64,000 nucleotides of DNA from Gibbula magus. Lineage: Eukaryota; Mollusca; Gastropoda; Trochida; Trochidae. The notes below the pieces were generated by a model. The model saw nothing but the letters and a program-made list of their open reading frames with translations, had not been told where the DNA came from and did no database searches. The stretch spans positions 23,499,232-23,563,231 of the forward strand of contig OW388300.1 of assembly GCA_936450465.1 (NCBI GenBank). Direction: 5' to 3'. Below are positions 1-7,796 of this stretch, piece after piece; the first letter of the stretch is position 1, and the number at the start of each line of letters is the position of its first letter. The translations under genes and the position numbers were made by a program.

Positions 1-1997
1 ACCTAGTTGAGCTCCCTCAATACTACCTGACAAGCTTTGTATTCAATCATTACATTGATCTAGTGAGCTCCCTAAATACTACCTGACACTATTTGTATTC
101 AATCATTACATTCATCTAGTTGAGCTCCCTCAATACTACCTGACAAGCTTTGTATTCAATCATTACATTGATCTAGTTTATCTCCCTCAATACTACCTGA
201 CAAGCTTTGTATTCAATCATTACATTGATCTAGTTGAGCTCCCTCAATACCTCATTACAAGCTTTGTATTCAATCATTACATTGATCTAGTTGAGCTCCC
301 TCAATACTCCCTGACAAGCTTTGAATTCAATCATTACATTGATCTAGTTGAGCTCCCTAAATACTACCTCACACTATTTGTATTCAATCATTACATTGAT
401 CAAGTTGAGCTCCCTAAATACTACCTGACAAGCTTTGTATTCAATCATTACATTGATCTAGTTGAGCTCCCTCAATACTACCTGACAAGCTTTGTATTCA
501 ATCAATACAGTGATCTAGTTGAGCTCCCTCAATACCTCATTACAAGCTTTGTATTCAATCATTACATTGATCTAGTTGAGCTCCCTCAATACTACCTGAC
601 AAGCTTTGAATTCAATCATTACATTGATCAAGTTGAGCTCCCGCAATACTTCCTGACAAGCTTTGTATTCAATCATTACATTGATCTAGTTGAGCTCCCT
701 CAATACTTCCTGACAAGCTTTGTATTCAATCATTACATTGATCTAGTTGAGCTCCCTCAATACTACCTGACAAGCTTTGTATTCAAGCATTACATTGATC
801 AAGTTCAGCTACCTCAATACTACCTTACAAGCTTTGTATTCAATCATTACATAGATCTAGTTGAGCTCCCTCAATACTATCTTACAAGCTTTGTATTCAA
901 TCATTACATTGATCTAGTTGAGCTCCCTCAATACTACATTACAATCTTTGTATTCAATCATTACATTGATCAAGTTGAGCTCCCTAAATAATACCTTACA
1001 AGCTTTGTATTCAATCATTACATAGATCTAGTTGAACTCCATCAATACTATCTTACAAGCTTTGTATTCAATCATTACATTGATCTAGTTGAGCTCCCTC
1101 AATACTATCTTACAAGCTTTGTATTCAATCATTACATTGATCTAGTTGAGCTCCCTCAATACTATCTTACAAACTTTGTATTCAATCATTACATAGATCT
1201 AGTTGAGCTCCCTCAATACTATCTTACAAGCTTTGTATTCAATCATTACATTGATCTAGTTGAGCTCCCTCAATACTACATTACAATCTTTGTATTCAAT
1301 CATTACATTGATCAAGTTGAGCTCCCTAAATAATGCCTTACAAGCTTTGTATTCAATCATTACATAGATCTAGTTGAGCTCCCTCAATACTATCTTACAA
1401 GCTTTGTATTCAATCATTACATTGATCTAGTTGAGCTCCCTCAATACTACATTACAATCTTTGTATTCAATCATTACATTGATCAAGTTGAGCTCCCTAA
1501 ATAATACCTTACAAGCTTTGTATTCAATCATTACATTGACCTAGTTGAGCTCCCTCAATACTTCCTGACAAGCTTTGTATTCAATCATTACATTGATCTA
1601 GTTGAGCTCCCTCAATACTACCTGACAAGCTTTGTATTCAAGCATTACATTGATCAAGTTCAGCTACCTCAATACTACCTTACAAGCTTTGTATTCAATC
1701 ATTACATAGATCTAGTTGAGCTCCCTCAATACTACCTGACAACTTTTGTATTCAATCATTACATTGATCTAGTTGAGCTCCCTAAATACTACCTGACAAG
1801 CTTTGTGTTCAAGCATTACATTGATCTAGTTGATCTCCCTCAATACTACCTGACAAGCTTTGTATTCAAGCATTACATTGATCTAGTTGATCTCCCTCAA
1901 TACTACCTGACAAGCTTTGTATTCAATCATTACATTGATCTAGTTGAGCTCGCTCAATACTACCTTACAAGCTTTGTTTTCAATCATTACATTGATC
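1..1997. repeat. 57-bp satellite array, left block
   Basis: Head-to-tail 57-bp monomers. Each begins near GATCTAGTTGAGCTCC, passes through CTCAATACTACC and AAGCTTTG, and ends TTCAATCATTACATT. The usual monomer carries a SacI site (GAGCTC) and a HindIII site (AAGCTT) and has no CpG. Variant monomers recur at set distances: the AAGCATTAC variant at about 786 and 1,641 (855 bp, 15 monomers), and an ACTACATTACAATC variant at 931, 1,273 and 1,444 (342 and 171 bp, 6 and 3 monomers). Monomers reading CTAAATAATACC follow the ACTACATT variant each time, so the repeated unit is multimeric. One near-start monomer (about 60-70) has lost a base (CTAGTGAGC). The array runs into the LINE insertion at 1,997. 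I see no gene here; the frame open at 1,805-2,020 is simply the 19-codon repeat running into the insertion. Confidence 0.97.
1985..1997. repeat. Left copy of 13-bp direct repeat (putative target-site duplication)
   Basis: CATTACATTGATC ends the left satellite and reappears at 5,556-5,568 on the far side of the LINE. The right flank restarts 13 bp earlier in the monomer than the left flank stopped, which is the overlap expected from target-primed reverse transcription. Because both copies match the satellite consensus, a tail belonging to the element itself or a satellite rearrangement cannot be excluded. Confidence 0.65.
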
Positions 1998-2101
1998 AGG
2001 AGCGCCCCCTAGATGTATGAAAATTGTCTCCGCGAAAATGTGCCTATAGCCTCGGTCCCAACCCACCGTGCGTGTTTTTGTCCGTACGTTTTTGTGGGAG
2101 G

Positions 2102-2122
2102 CCACGTTTCTGAAAAACGTGG
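2102..2122. other. Hairpin, 8-bp stem, 5-nt loop
   Basis: CCACGTTT at 2,102-2,109 is the exact reverse complement of AAACGTGG at 2,115-2,122, with CTGAA between. It is part of the palindrome-rich leader. No function is evident. Confidence 0.6.
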
Positions 2123-2252
2123 GGAGGAAGTGGGAAACGGAGGGAGGGAGCAAAATGAACGCACGTCACACGCAGTGTGTAAGTACGTTGCCTGCACGAA
2201 ATGCCTGGCCGTGATCTACTACGTGCATCGTACGTTGCGCAAGTGGTAAATG

Positions 2253-2272
2253 CGTTGTAAGTGCTTACAACG
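2253..2272. other. Near-perfect palindrome CGTTGTAAG-TG-CTTACAACG
   Basis: Nine-base arms (2,253-2,261 and 2,264-2,272) are exact reverse complements separated by two bases. The same TTGTAA/TTACAA and ACGTAC words recur around it, suggesting a family of related short palindromes in the leader. Confidence 0.65.
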
Positions 2273-2478
2273 TACTTGCACCTTGCGTGTGCGTACGATT
2301 GTCACGTTAACGTACGGATACCGTACTTACATGTGCTGCACACGCACGATGTCTTCAGGGGTTCTCTCTTAGTGCTGCTGCCTCAAAATGCCGCCCATTC
2401 AACTCAGAGACTCCCGCTTCTGATGCTGTAAGAGCAGCTTCAAATGGAAGCGCATACTAACTGCAGAAATCAGTGCGC

Positions 2479-2492
2479 ACAACGTACGTTGT
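2479..2492. other. 14-bp perfect palindrome ACAACGTACGTTGT
   Basis: The 14 bases are self-complementary end to end. The core ACGTACGT is shared with other words in 2,060-2,350. It could be a site for a dimeric regulator in a transposon promoter, but nothing here demonstrates binding. Confidence 0.65.
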
Positions 2493-2568
2493 AATTGCGG
2501 AGCACGTACTTACTCGGCACTGGCAACGTGAATGTTGTATGCTCATTTGTCAGTTGAAGCAGAGTAAG

Positions 2569-2636
2569 CACGGACGACGCACTGGCAACGCAGTTGCAAC
2601 GTGCGGAACACGCACGTGCTAAGTGCGTCGTCCGTG
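2569..2636. other. 15-bp perfect inverted repeat with 38-nt loop
   Basis: CACGGACGACGCACT at 2,569-2,583 is the exact reverse complement of AGTGCGTCGTCCGTG at 2,622-2,636. The loop itself contains the small palindromes GTTGCAAC and GCACGTGC, so the whole segment could fold into a branched structure in RNA or single-stranded DNA. This is the longest inverted repeat I found in the insertion. It may be a structural element of the LINE 5' UTR or the remains of a separate small element. Confidence 0.7.
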
Positions 2637-2955
2637 GAGTATGTGTCCATGTGAAAAACTTAAAACATTCACAGAGTCCGTGCGTTGTGCGCACAGTGTC
2701 CGTAGAGTGCAAGCACGGAAGTCGTACGTGTGAAAAATACGCAGTCGCACGCAGCTCGCAAATCCGAACGGTGTCGGTACTTATGACTTACGGCTACCAC
2801 TATTTTACCCACGTTTTTGCACATAGACAGCACGCACTTGCAAGTACGGCGGATTGTGACCGCCGCTTATACTTTTGGAGGTAAGAGGTAATACTCCCCG
2901 AAATAACGCACTGACACATCTAGATCACAATGAGGTGTGATTTAAGTGCATATAG

Positions 2956-3147
2956 ACAGCAAATTGGCTGTTTTCTGACAGTTTTCGTTGCCTTCATGTA
3001 CCGAAGAGCAAAACATCTAGGCTAGGACTGAGACTGTGTTTATTTCTCTCCGTGTTGTTGTTGATAACCAGCAACGACGGTGAAACTAACCCTGGCCCTA
3101 GGAGACAGACGACCTTAGAGTGTAAGTCTGCACAACTGTTAGTATAG
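2956..3147 (+). pseudogene. LINE leader peptide: hydrophobic segment plus 2A-like ribosome-skipping motif
   Basis: The frame is open from after the TAG at 2,953 to the TAG at 3,145. It encodes a hydrophobic run, LCLFLSVLLLI (3,034-3,066), followed by T-S-N and then DGETNPGP (3,076-3,099). The last eight residues fit the 2A consensus D-x-E-x-N-P-G-P, in which the ribosome fails to join the final Gly and Pro; the break would fall between codons 3,094-3,096 and 3,097-3,099. Known 2A-like sequences near the start of ORF2 in APE-type LINEs of sea urchin, amphioxus and molluscs can sit directly after a signal-peptide-like stretch, which matches this arrangement. No in-frame ATG survives; the nearest, at 2,996, is in another frame and stops at 3,023, so a one-base change has probably occurred. 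Downstream, a further small shift near 3,126-3,144 is needed to enter the ORF2 frame. The motif is intact although the gene is broken. Confidence 0.78.
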
Positions 3148-3440
3148 CCCGCAGAGGACTCCGCGTGTTTCACTCGACTAACAGTACAGTGGACCGGGCG
3201 CCGTATACCGAGGCCTGGAGACAGTATAAGCAGCTCTGTGCGTCTAAATGAGCAGCGGTGTTTGACTCTTTATCACAATCTCTGTTAAATGCTCTGACAC
3301 TACATGATGGCTCCTGATCTATTGTGAGAAAAAGACAATTCTCCATTTCTAATGTTATAACTACAAATGCCTGGACTGAACATTTTAAAAATCTATTCAA
3401 CGGACTCAACGTTTCACCTAAAGAAATGACTTTTATAATT
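3126..3440 (+). pseudogene. LINE ORF2 N-terminal remnant: linker before the reverse transcriptase, endonuclease missing
   Basis: One frame (codons in phase with 3,126) reads through a recognisable LINE linker with two internal stops, TGA at 3,249-3,251 and TGA at 3,315-3,317. Both stops sit where an arginine CGA codon decayed by C-to-T would give TGA; this is inference. Recognisable pieces are APYTEAWRQYKQLCASK (3,198-3,248), VFDSLSQSLLNAL (3,258-3,296) and TNAWTEHFKNLFNGLN (3,363-3,410), the last being the typical W..HF..LF segment just before the polymerase. The roughly 230-residue endonuclease normally found between the 2A motif and this linker is absent; GLRVFH at about 3,156-3,173 may be its first residues, joined to the linker by an internal deletion. 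The frame shifts by one base near 3,420-3,440 into the polymerase frame. Confidence 0.75.
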
Positions 3441-4375
3441 ATGTAAAAGACTTTGTTCGATCGATTGACGATTTCTTTATTGACACTACAACGGATATAT
3501 ATGGTTTTGACCGTGATATCTCTTATGGAGAGATCTGTGCTGTTATTAATGATATGTCATGTGGTACAGCACCTGGGTATAGTGGCGTACCGATTGAACT
3601 TTTCAAAAATGCTCCCAAACTTTGTATTGAATTATTACAACTACTTTTTAACTCTATTCTAGCAACAGGTATGTATCCAGAGGCTTGGTCTAATGGTGTT
3701 ATTATACCGATTCACAAGAAGGGTGATAAGCATTTACCTTCTAATTATAGACCTATTACTTTGTTAGAGGTGTCGGGTAAGATATTTTCAAAAGTTATCT
3801 GTAACAGGTTGGTGACGTGGGCTGATCATGAAAGACTTCTTCCTCCGGAACAATCAGGATTTAGGAAAGGCTTCCAAACAACTGATAACATTTTTGTGTT
3901 GGACACTATCATTTCTAAATATCTAGCGCTTTAAAAAGGCAGGGTCTACTGTGCATTTATTGATCTTAAAGCAGCATTTGATTCAGTCTCGAGAAATGGT
4001 TTTATGTTTACGTTGTGGCAGTCTAAGATTCAGGGTAGGGTATTTCGTTTGATAAAACATATGGACGTTAATGTTAAGTCTTGCGTTTCGTTGGATGAAG
4101 GTTTTACTACTTTCTTTGATTACATGTATGGCGTTCGTCAGGGCTGTCAATTGTCGCCGTTTCTCTTTTCTCTCTATGTTAATGACATCATTGATTTCTT
4201 GGGAGAGGATGACCAGAGGTGTATAGAGATAGGAGTTCTTCATATTTTCATGTTGTTGTTTGCAGATGGTATGGCGGTTGTCGATAGTACTATTATAGGG
4301 CTACAGAAAAGATTAGACAAGCTGAGTGTATATTGTAATATATGGCAGTTAAAGGTTAATGTTGAAAAACTATAG
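3422..4375 (+). pseudogene. LINE ORF2 reverse transcriptase domain, catalytically mutated
   Basis: A single frame runs from 3,422 to the TAG at 4,373-4,375, broken only by TAA at 3,932-3,934. The polymerase motifs are in order: the early segment GTAPGYSGVPIELFK (about 3,560-3,610), then IIPIHKKGD and NYRPITLL (about 3,698-3,770), then EQSGFRKG (about 3,848-3,871), motif A FIDLKAAFDSV (about 3,956-3,988, catalytic Asp present), and motif B GVRQGCQLSPFLF (about 4,130-4,168). Motif C reads FADG at 4,259-4,270 where active enzymes have (F/Y)ADD, so one catalytic aspartate has become glycine (GAT/GAC to GGT). The domain would copy LINE RNA into DNA at the nicked target. The loss of this residue, together with the stop, makes it inactive. 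At 4,365-4,370 an A-run is one base short, throwing the frame into the stop. Confidence 0.93.
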
Positions 4376-4970
4376 TGATGGTGTTTAGAAAAGCTGGAAA
4401 ACTTAGGAAGTATGAACAGTTATTTTTAATGGTGATCGTTTGGATGTTGTTAGTACTTATAAATATCTCGGAATACACTTCTCAAGTTTAGGTTCATAGT
4501 ATAATTCACAGAAGGTTCTCTCCGAACAGGCTTTGAAAGTTCTCAGAATTATCTGGTCTAATTTACATAATTGTTTAAATTTTCCATACAAAGTATTATT
4601 ACACATTTTTTATGTTAAACTTTTACCGATTTTAATGTACGGTACAGAAATCTGGGGATTTCATCCATCAACGGACGTTGCTCGGGTTCATGATAATTTT
4701 TGTAAAGATGTTGTACGTCTGGGTAGATCTACACCTAATTTGGTCGGGCGAGGCGAGCTTGGTAGATATTCTCTTCGTGTTAATCAGTATGTTAAGATTA
4801 TAACATTTTGAGTACGGTTGTTGATCCAACAGGATAATGTAATTTTACGAAAGGCTTATGATTATCAATATAGTTTGGCAGAGGTTGGAAGGAAGTGTTC
4901 GGCATTAAATGTTAAGAATTTGTTGTTTACCTACGGGTTTGGTTATGTTTGGTTAAATCAAAATGTAGGT
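4369..4970 (+). pseudogene. LINE ORF2 post-catalytic (thumb) region, two frameshifts and two stops
   Basis: The protein continues in a second frame from 4,369 (TIVMVFRKAGKLRKYEQLF) and then, after a T-run one base short near 4,421-4,427, in a third frame. There it reads YKYLGIHFSSLG (4,458-4,493), the conserved YLG segment downstream of motif C, then a TAG at 4,497-4,499, and then LLPILMYGTEIWGFH (about 4,620-4,664), the thumb signature of CR1/L2/Jockey-type elements. A TGA at 4,809-4,811 lies where a tryptophan (TGG) is expected in an F-W-x-R-L context. The frame then continues to about 4,970 (KNLLFTYGFGYVW). Both frameshifts are single-base losses in homopolymers, typical of neutral decay. 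Confidence 0.85.
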
Positions 4971-5460
4971 TTATCAATAGTTTCATTTCAAGGTTTAGAG
5001 AAAGGTGCATTGCTTTAGATAATCAACTTTTTATTGAAAGTATGGCTAGCTTCTCCAAACTAAACTTATATACACATATTAAACATGACGTTATTTGTGA
5101 AGATTACTTATCTTTGATTACATTACCAGTGTATCGTATTGCATTATGTAAATTCCGATGCTCCAACCATAAACTGTTAATTGAGGAAGGACGAAAGACT
5201 GGTATCCCACGGAATGAAAGACTGTTTCCCTTTGTATCGTACCAGTAGTGGAGTCGGAATATCATTTCTGTATGGAATGTGACTTTTATGATAATCTTCG
5301 CCAGAGCTTACTCCCTAAATATTATATTCAGTATCCTAATATGTGTACATTTCTACAACTTATGTCATCAAATAATACTTCCATTGTCAATCACCTAGCT
5401 AAATATGTATTTCTAGCACTTAAGAAACGCGCACTGTTTCTCAAATGTAATAGCCTGTAA
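4960..5460 (+). pseudogene. LINE ORF2 C-terminal domain, frameshifted
   Basis: After a one-base shift near 4,960-4,990 the frame reads FRERCIALDNQLF (about 4,997-5,035), then LPVYRIALCKFRCSNHKLLI (5,123-5,182) and EEGRKTGIPRNERLFPF (5,183-5,233), and stops at TAG 5,246-5,248. It resumes in another frame at 5,248 with VESEYHFCMECDFY and DNLR (to about 5,301) and ends at TAA 5,458-5,460. This FR.S.H.L.IE.GR...R.C..C / E.EYHF...C..Y..LR pattern is the C-terminal domain of many invertebrate LINEs in the CR1/L2 group. The usual Cys-x-x-Cys after the arginine is replaced here by F-P-F-V, so that presumed metal-binding pair has been lost. The final residues (LAKYVFLALKKR) match the normal end of such proteins, so the 3' end of ORF2 is complete. 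Confidence 0.85.
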
Positions 5461-5555
5461 TTATATGGCGCTTCATTAACATTTTGCATTCATATTGCAT
5501 GTACATGTACAGGTATAATGGGCCGGTGGCCCCTTTACGGAAATAAACACAGATA
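5461..5555 (+). promoter_or_regulatory. LINE 3' UTR with hairpin and polyadenylation signal
   Basis: The short 3' UTR contains a stem-loop, GGGCC-GGT-GGCCC at 5,520-5,532, then AATAAA at 5,542-5,547, then CACAGATA and the satellite-like CATTACATT. LINEs of the CR1/L2 group commonly end in a short RNA hairpin recognised by their own reverse transcriptase, followed by a brief microsatellite-like tail rather than a long poly(A); this layout fits. The alternating CATGTACATGTAC just upstream (about 5,499-5,511) is also self-complementary. Confidence 0.65.
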
Positions 5556-5568
5556 CATTACATTGATC
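5556..5568. repeat. Right copy of 13-bp direct repeat (putative target-site duplication)
   Basis: CATTACATTGATC matches 1,985-1,997 exactly and begins the right-hand satellite. The base before it differs between sides (T on the left, A on the right), as does the base after (A on the left, T on the right), so the match is exactly 13 bp. See the left copy for the caveat. Confidence 0.65.
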
Positions 5569-7796
5569 TAGTTGAGCTCCCTCAATAGTACCTGACAAGC
5601 TTTGTATTCAATCATTAAATAGATCTAGTTGAGCTCCCTAAAAAGTATCTGACAAGCTTTGTATTCAATCATTACATTGATCTAGTTGAGCTCCCTAAAA
5701 AGTATCTGACAAGCTTTGTATTCAATCATTACATTGATCTAGTTGAGCTCCCTCAATACTACCTGACAAGCTTTGTATTCAATCATTACATTGATCAAGT
5801 TCAGCTCCCTAAATACTACCCGACAAGCTTTGAATTCAATCATTACATTGATCTAGTTGAGCTCCCTCAATACTACCTGACAAGCTTTGTATTCAATCAT
5901 TACAGTGATCTAGTTGAGCTCCCTCAATACTACATTACAAGATTTGTATTCAATCATTACATTGATCTAGTTGAGCTCCCTCAATACTACCTGACGAGCT
6001 TTGTATTCAATCATTACATTGATCAAGTTGAGCTCCCTAAATTCTACCTTACAAGCTTTGTATTCAATCATTACTTTGATCTAGTTGAGCTCCCTCAATA
6101 CTACCTGACAAGGTTTGTATTCAATCATATCATTGATCTAGTTAAGCTCCCTAAATACTACCTTACAAGCTTTGTATTCAATCATTACATAGATCTAGTT
6201 GAGCTAACTAAAAACTACCTTACAATCCTTGTATTCAATAATTACATTGATCTAGTTGAGCTCCCTCAATAGTACCTGACAAGATTTGTATTCAATCATT
6301 ACATTGATCTAGTTGAGCTCCCTCACTACTACCTGACAAGCTTTGTATTCAATCATTACATTGATCAAGTTCAGCTCCCTAAATACTACCCGACAAGCTT
6401 TGAATTCAATCATTACATTGATCTAGTTGAGCTCCCTAAAAAGTATCTGACAAGCTTTGTATTCAATCATTACATTGATCTAGTTGAGCTCCCTAAAAAG
6501 TATCTGACAAGCTTTGTATTCAATCATTACATTGATCTAGTTGAGCTCCCTCAATACTACCTGACAAGCTTTGTATTCAATCATTACATTGATCAAGTTC
6601 AGCTCCCTAAATACTACCCGACAAGCTTTGAATTCAATCATTACATTGATCTAGTTGAGCTCCCTCAATACTACCTGACAAGCTTTGTATTCAATCATTA
6701 CAGTGATCTAGTTGAGCTCCCTCAATACTACATTACAAGATTTGTATTCAATCATTACATTGATCTAGTTGAGCTCCCTCAATACTACCTGACGAGCTTT
6801 GTATTCAATCATTACATTGATCAAGTTGAGCTCCCTAAATTCTACCTTACAAGCTTTGTATTCAATCATTACTTTGATCTAGTTGAGCTCCCTCAATACT
6901 ACCTGACAAGGTTTGTATTCAATCATATCATTGATCTAGTTAAGCTCCCTAAATACTACCTTACAAGCTTTGTATTCAATCATTACATAGATCTAGTTGA
7001 GCTAACTAAAAACTACCTTACAATCCTTGTATTCAATAATTACATTGATCTAGTTGAGCTCCCTCAATAGTACCTGACAAGATTTGTATTCAATCATTAC
7101 ATTGATCTAGTTGAGCTCCCTCAATACTACCTGACAAGCTTTGTATTCAATCATTACATTGATCAAGTTCAGCTCCCTAAATACTACCCGACAAGCTTTG
7201 AATTCAATCATTACATTGATCTAGTTGAGCTCCCTAAAAAGTATCTGACAAGCTTTGTATTCAATCATTACATTGATCTAGTTGAGCTCCCTCAATACTA
7301 CCTGACAAGCTTTGTATTCAATCATTACATTGATCAAGTTCAGCTCCCTAAATACTACCCGACAAGCTTTGAATTCAATCATTACATTGATCTAGTTGAG
7401 CTCCCTCAATACTACCTGACAAGCTTTGTATTCAATCATTACAGTGATCTAGTTGAGCTCCCTCAATACTACATTACAAGATTTGTATTCAATCATTACA
7501 TTGATCTAGTTGAGCTCCCTCAATACTACCTGACGAGCTTTGTATTCAATCATTACATTGATCAAGTTGAGCTCCCTAAATTCTACCTTACAAGCTTTGT
7601 ATTCAATCATTACTTTGATCTAGTTGAGCTCCCTCAATACTACCTGACAAGGTTTGTATTCAATCATATCATTGATCTAGTTAAGCTCCCTAAATACTAC
7701 CTTACAAGCTTTGTATTCAATCATTACATAGATCTAGTTGAGCTAACTAAAAACTACCTTACAATCTTTGTATTCTATCATTACATTGAAGCAGTT
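5569..7796. repeat. Satellite block with 798-bp (14-mer) higher-order repeat
   Basis: The array resumes after the LINE. A rare monomer reading CTAAAAAGTATCTGAC marks the unit: its G lies at 5,645 and 5,702 (two adjacent copies), again at 6,443 and 6,500, and once at 7,241. The spacing 5,645 to 6,443 to 7,241 is exactly 798 bp, 14 monomers; the third copy has only one marked monomer, so it is 57 bp shorter. Other shared private variants are GACGAGCTTTG, TCAATCATATCATTG and GAGCTAACTAAAAAC. One monomer carries CTCAATAGTACC, a stop in the repeat's open frame. No gene is visible. Confidence 0.93.

Larger units (their letters stand above)
2000..2950. other. CpG- and palindrome-rich leader of the insertion, no convincing gene
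   Basis: Composition changes abruptly from the CpG-free satellite to sequence dense in ACGT, CGTACG and GCACGT words, up to about 2,880. Several perfect inverted repeats lie inside (listed separately), as does an 11-bp direct repeat, CACTGGCAACG, at 2,518-2,528 and 2,580-2,590. Open frames of 62-96 codons occur on both strands (2,013-2,249, 2,594-2,884, 2,470-2,712 reverse). They overlap, resemble no protein I recognise and look like by-products of GC-rich sequence. The position matches the 5' UTR/promoter, or the degraded ORF1 region, of a LINE. It could equally be a separate non-autonomous element into which, or beside which, the LINE fragment lies. From 2,880 to 2,950 I see nothing notable. 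Confidence 0.6.
1998..5555 (+). mobile_element. Decayed non-LTR retrotransposon (LINE, Jockey/CR1-L2-like) inserted in the satellite
   Basis: This 3.56-kb stretch shares nothing with the 57-bp satellite. From 5' to 3' it shows a CpG-rich leader, a short reading frame with a 2A-like motif, a broken ORF2 (linker, reverse transcriptase, thumb, C-terminal domain) and a 3' UTR with a hairpin and AATAAA. Families of this kind make one long ORF2 protein with an apurinic-type endonuclease and a reverse transcriptase, which nicks the target and copies the RNA into it. Here the endonuclease is absent: only about 108 codons separate the 2A motif from the reverse transcriptase. ORF2 has at least five in-frame stops and four or more frameshifts, and motif C of the polymerase is mutated, so the copy is dead. 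The C-terminal motif (EYHF...C..Y..LR) and the sequence LMYGTEIWG fit the CR1/L2 side of the Jockey group; the exact clade is uncertain. It occurs once in the window and was not co-amplified with the satellite. The part upstream of about 2,950 could be a separate, older insertion. Confidence 0.9.

Noticed and set aside
2009..2884. Small open frames at 2,013-2,249, 2,594-2,884 (plus) and 2,009-2,197, 2,470-2,712 (minus)
   Set aside because: They overlap each other on both strands in a CpG- and palindrome-rich leader with few stop codons by composition. None resembles a LINE ORF1 or any protein I know.
3076..3099. Viral origin for the 2A-like motif
   Set aside because: 2A motifs are known in both RNA viruses and LINEs. 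Here the reverse transcriptase and C-terminal domain downstream, the 3' hairpin and the insertion structure all indicate a LINE, and no viral gene is present.
3170..4243. Reverse-strand frames at 3,170-3,409 and 3,983-4,243
   Set aside because: They are antisense shadows of the ORF2 linker and the reverse transcriptase domain.
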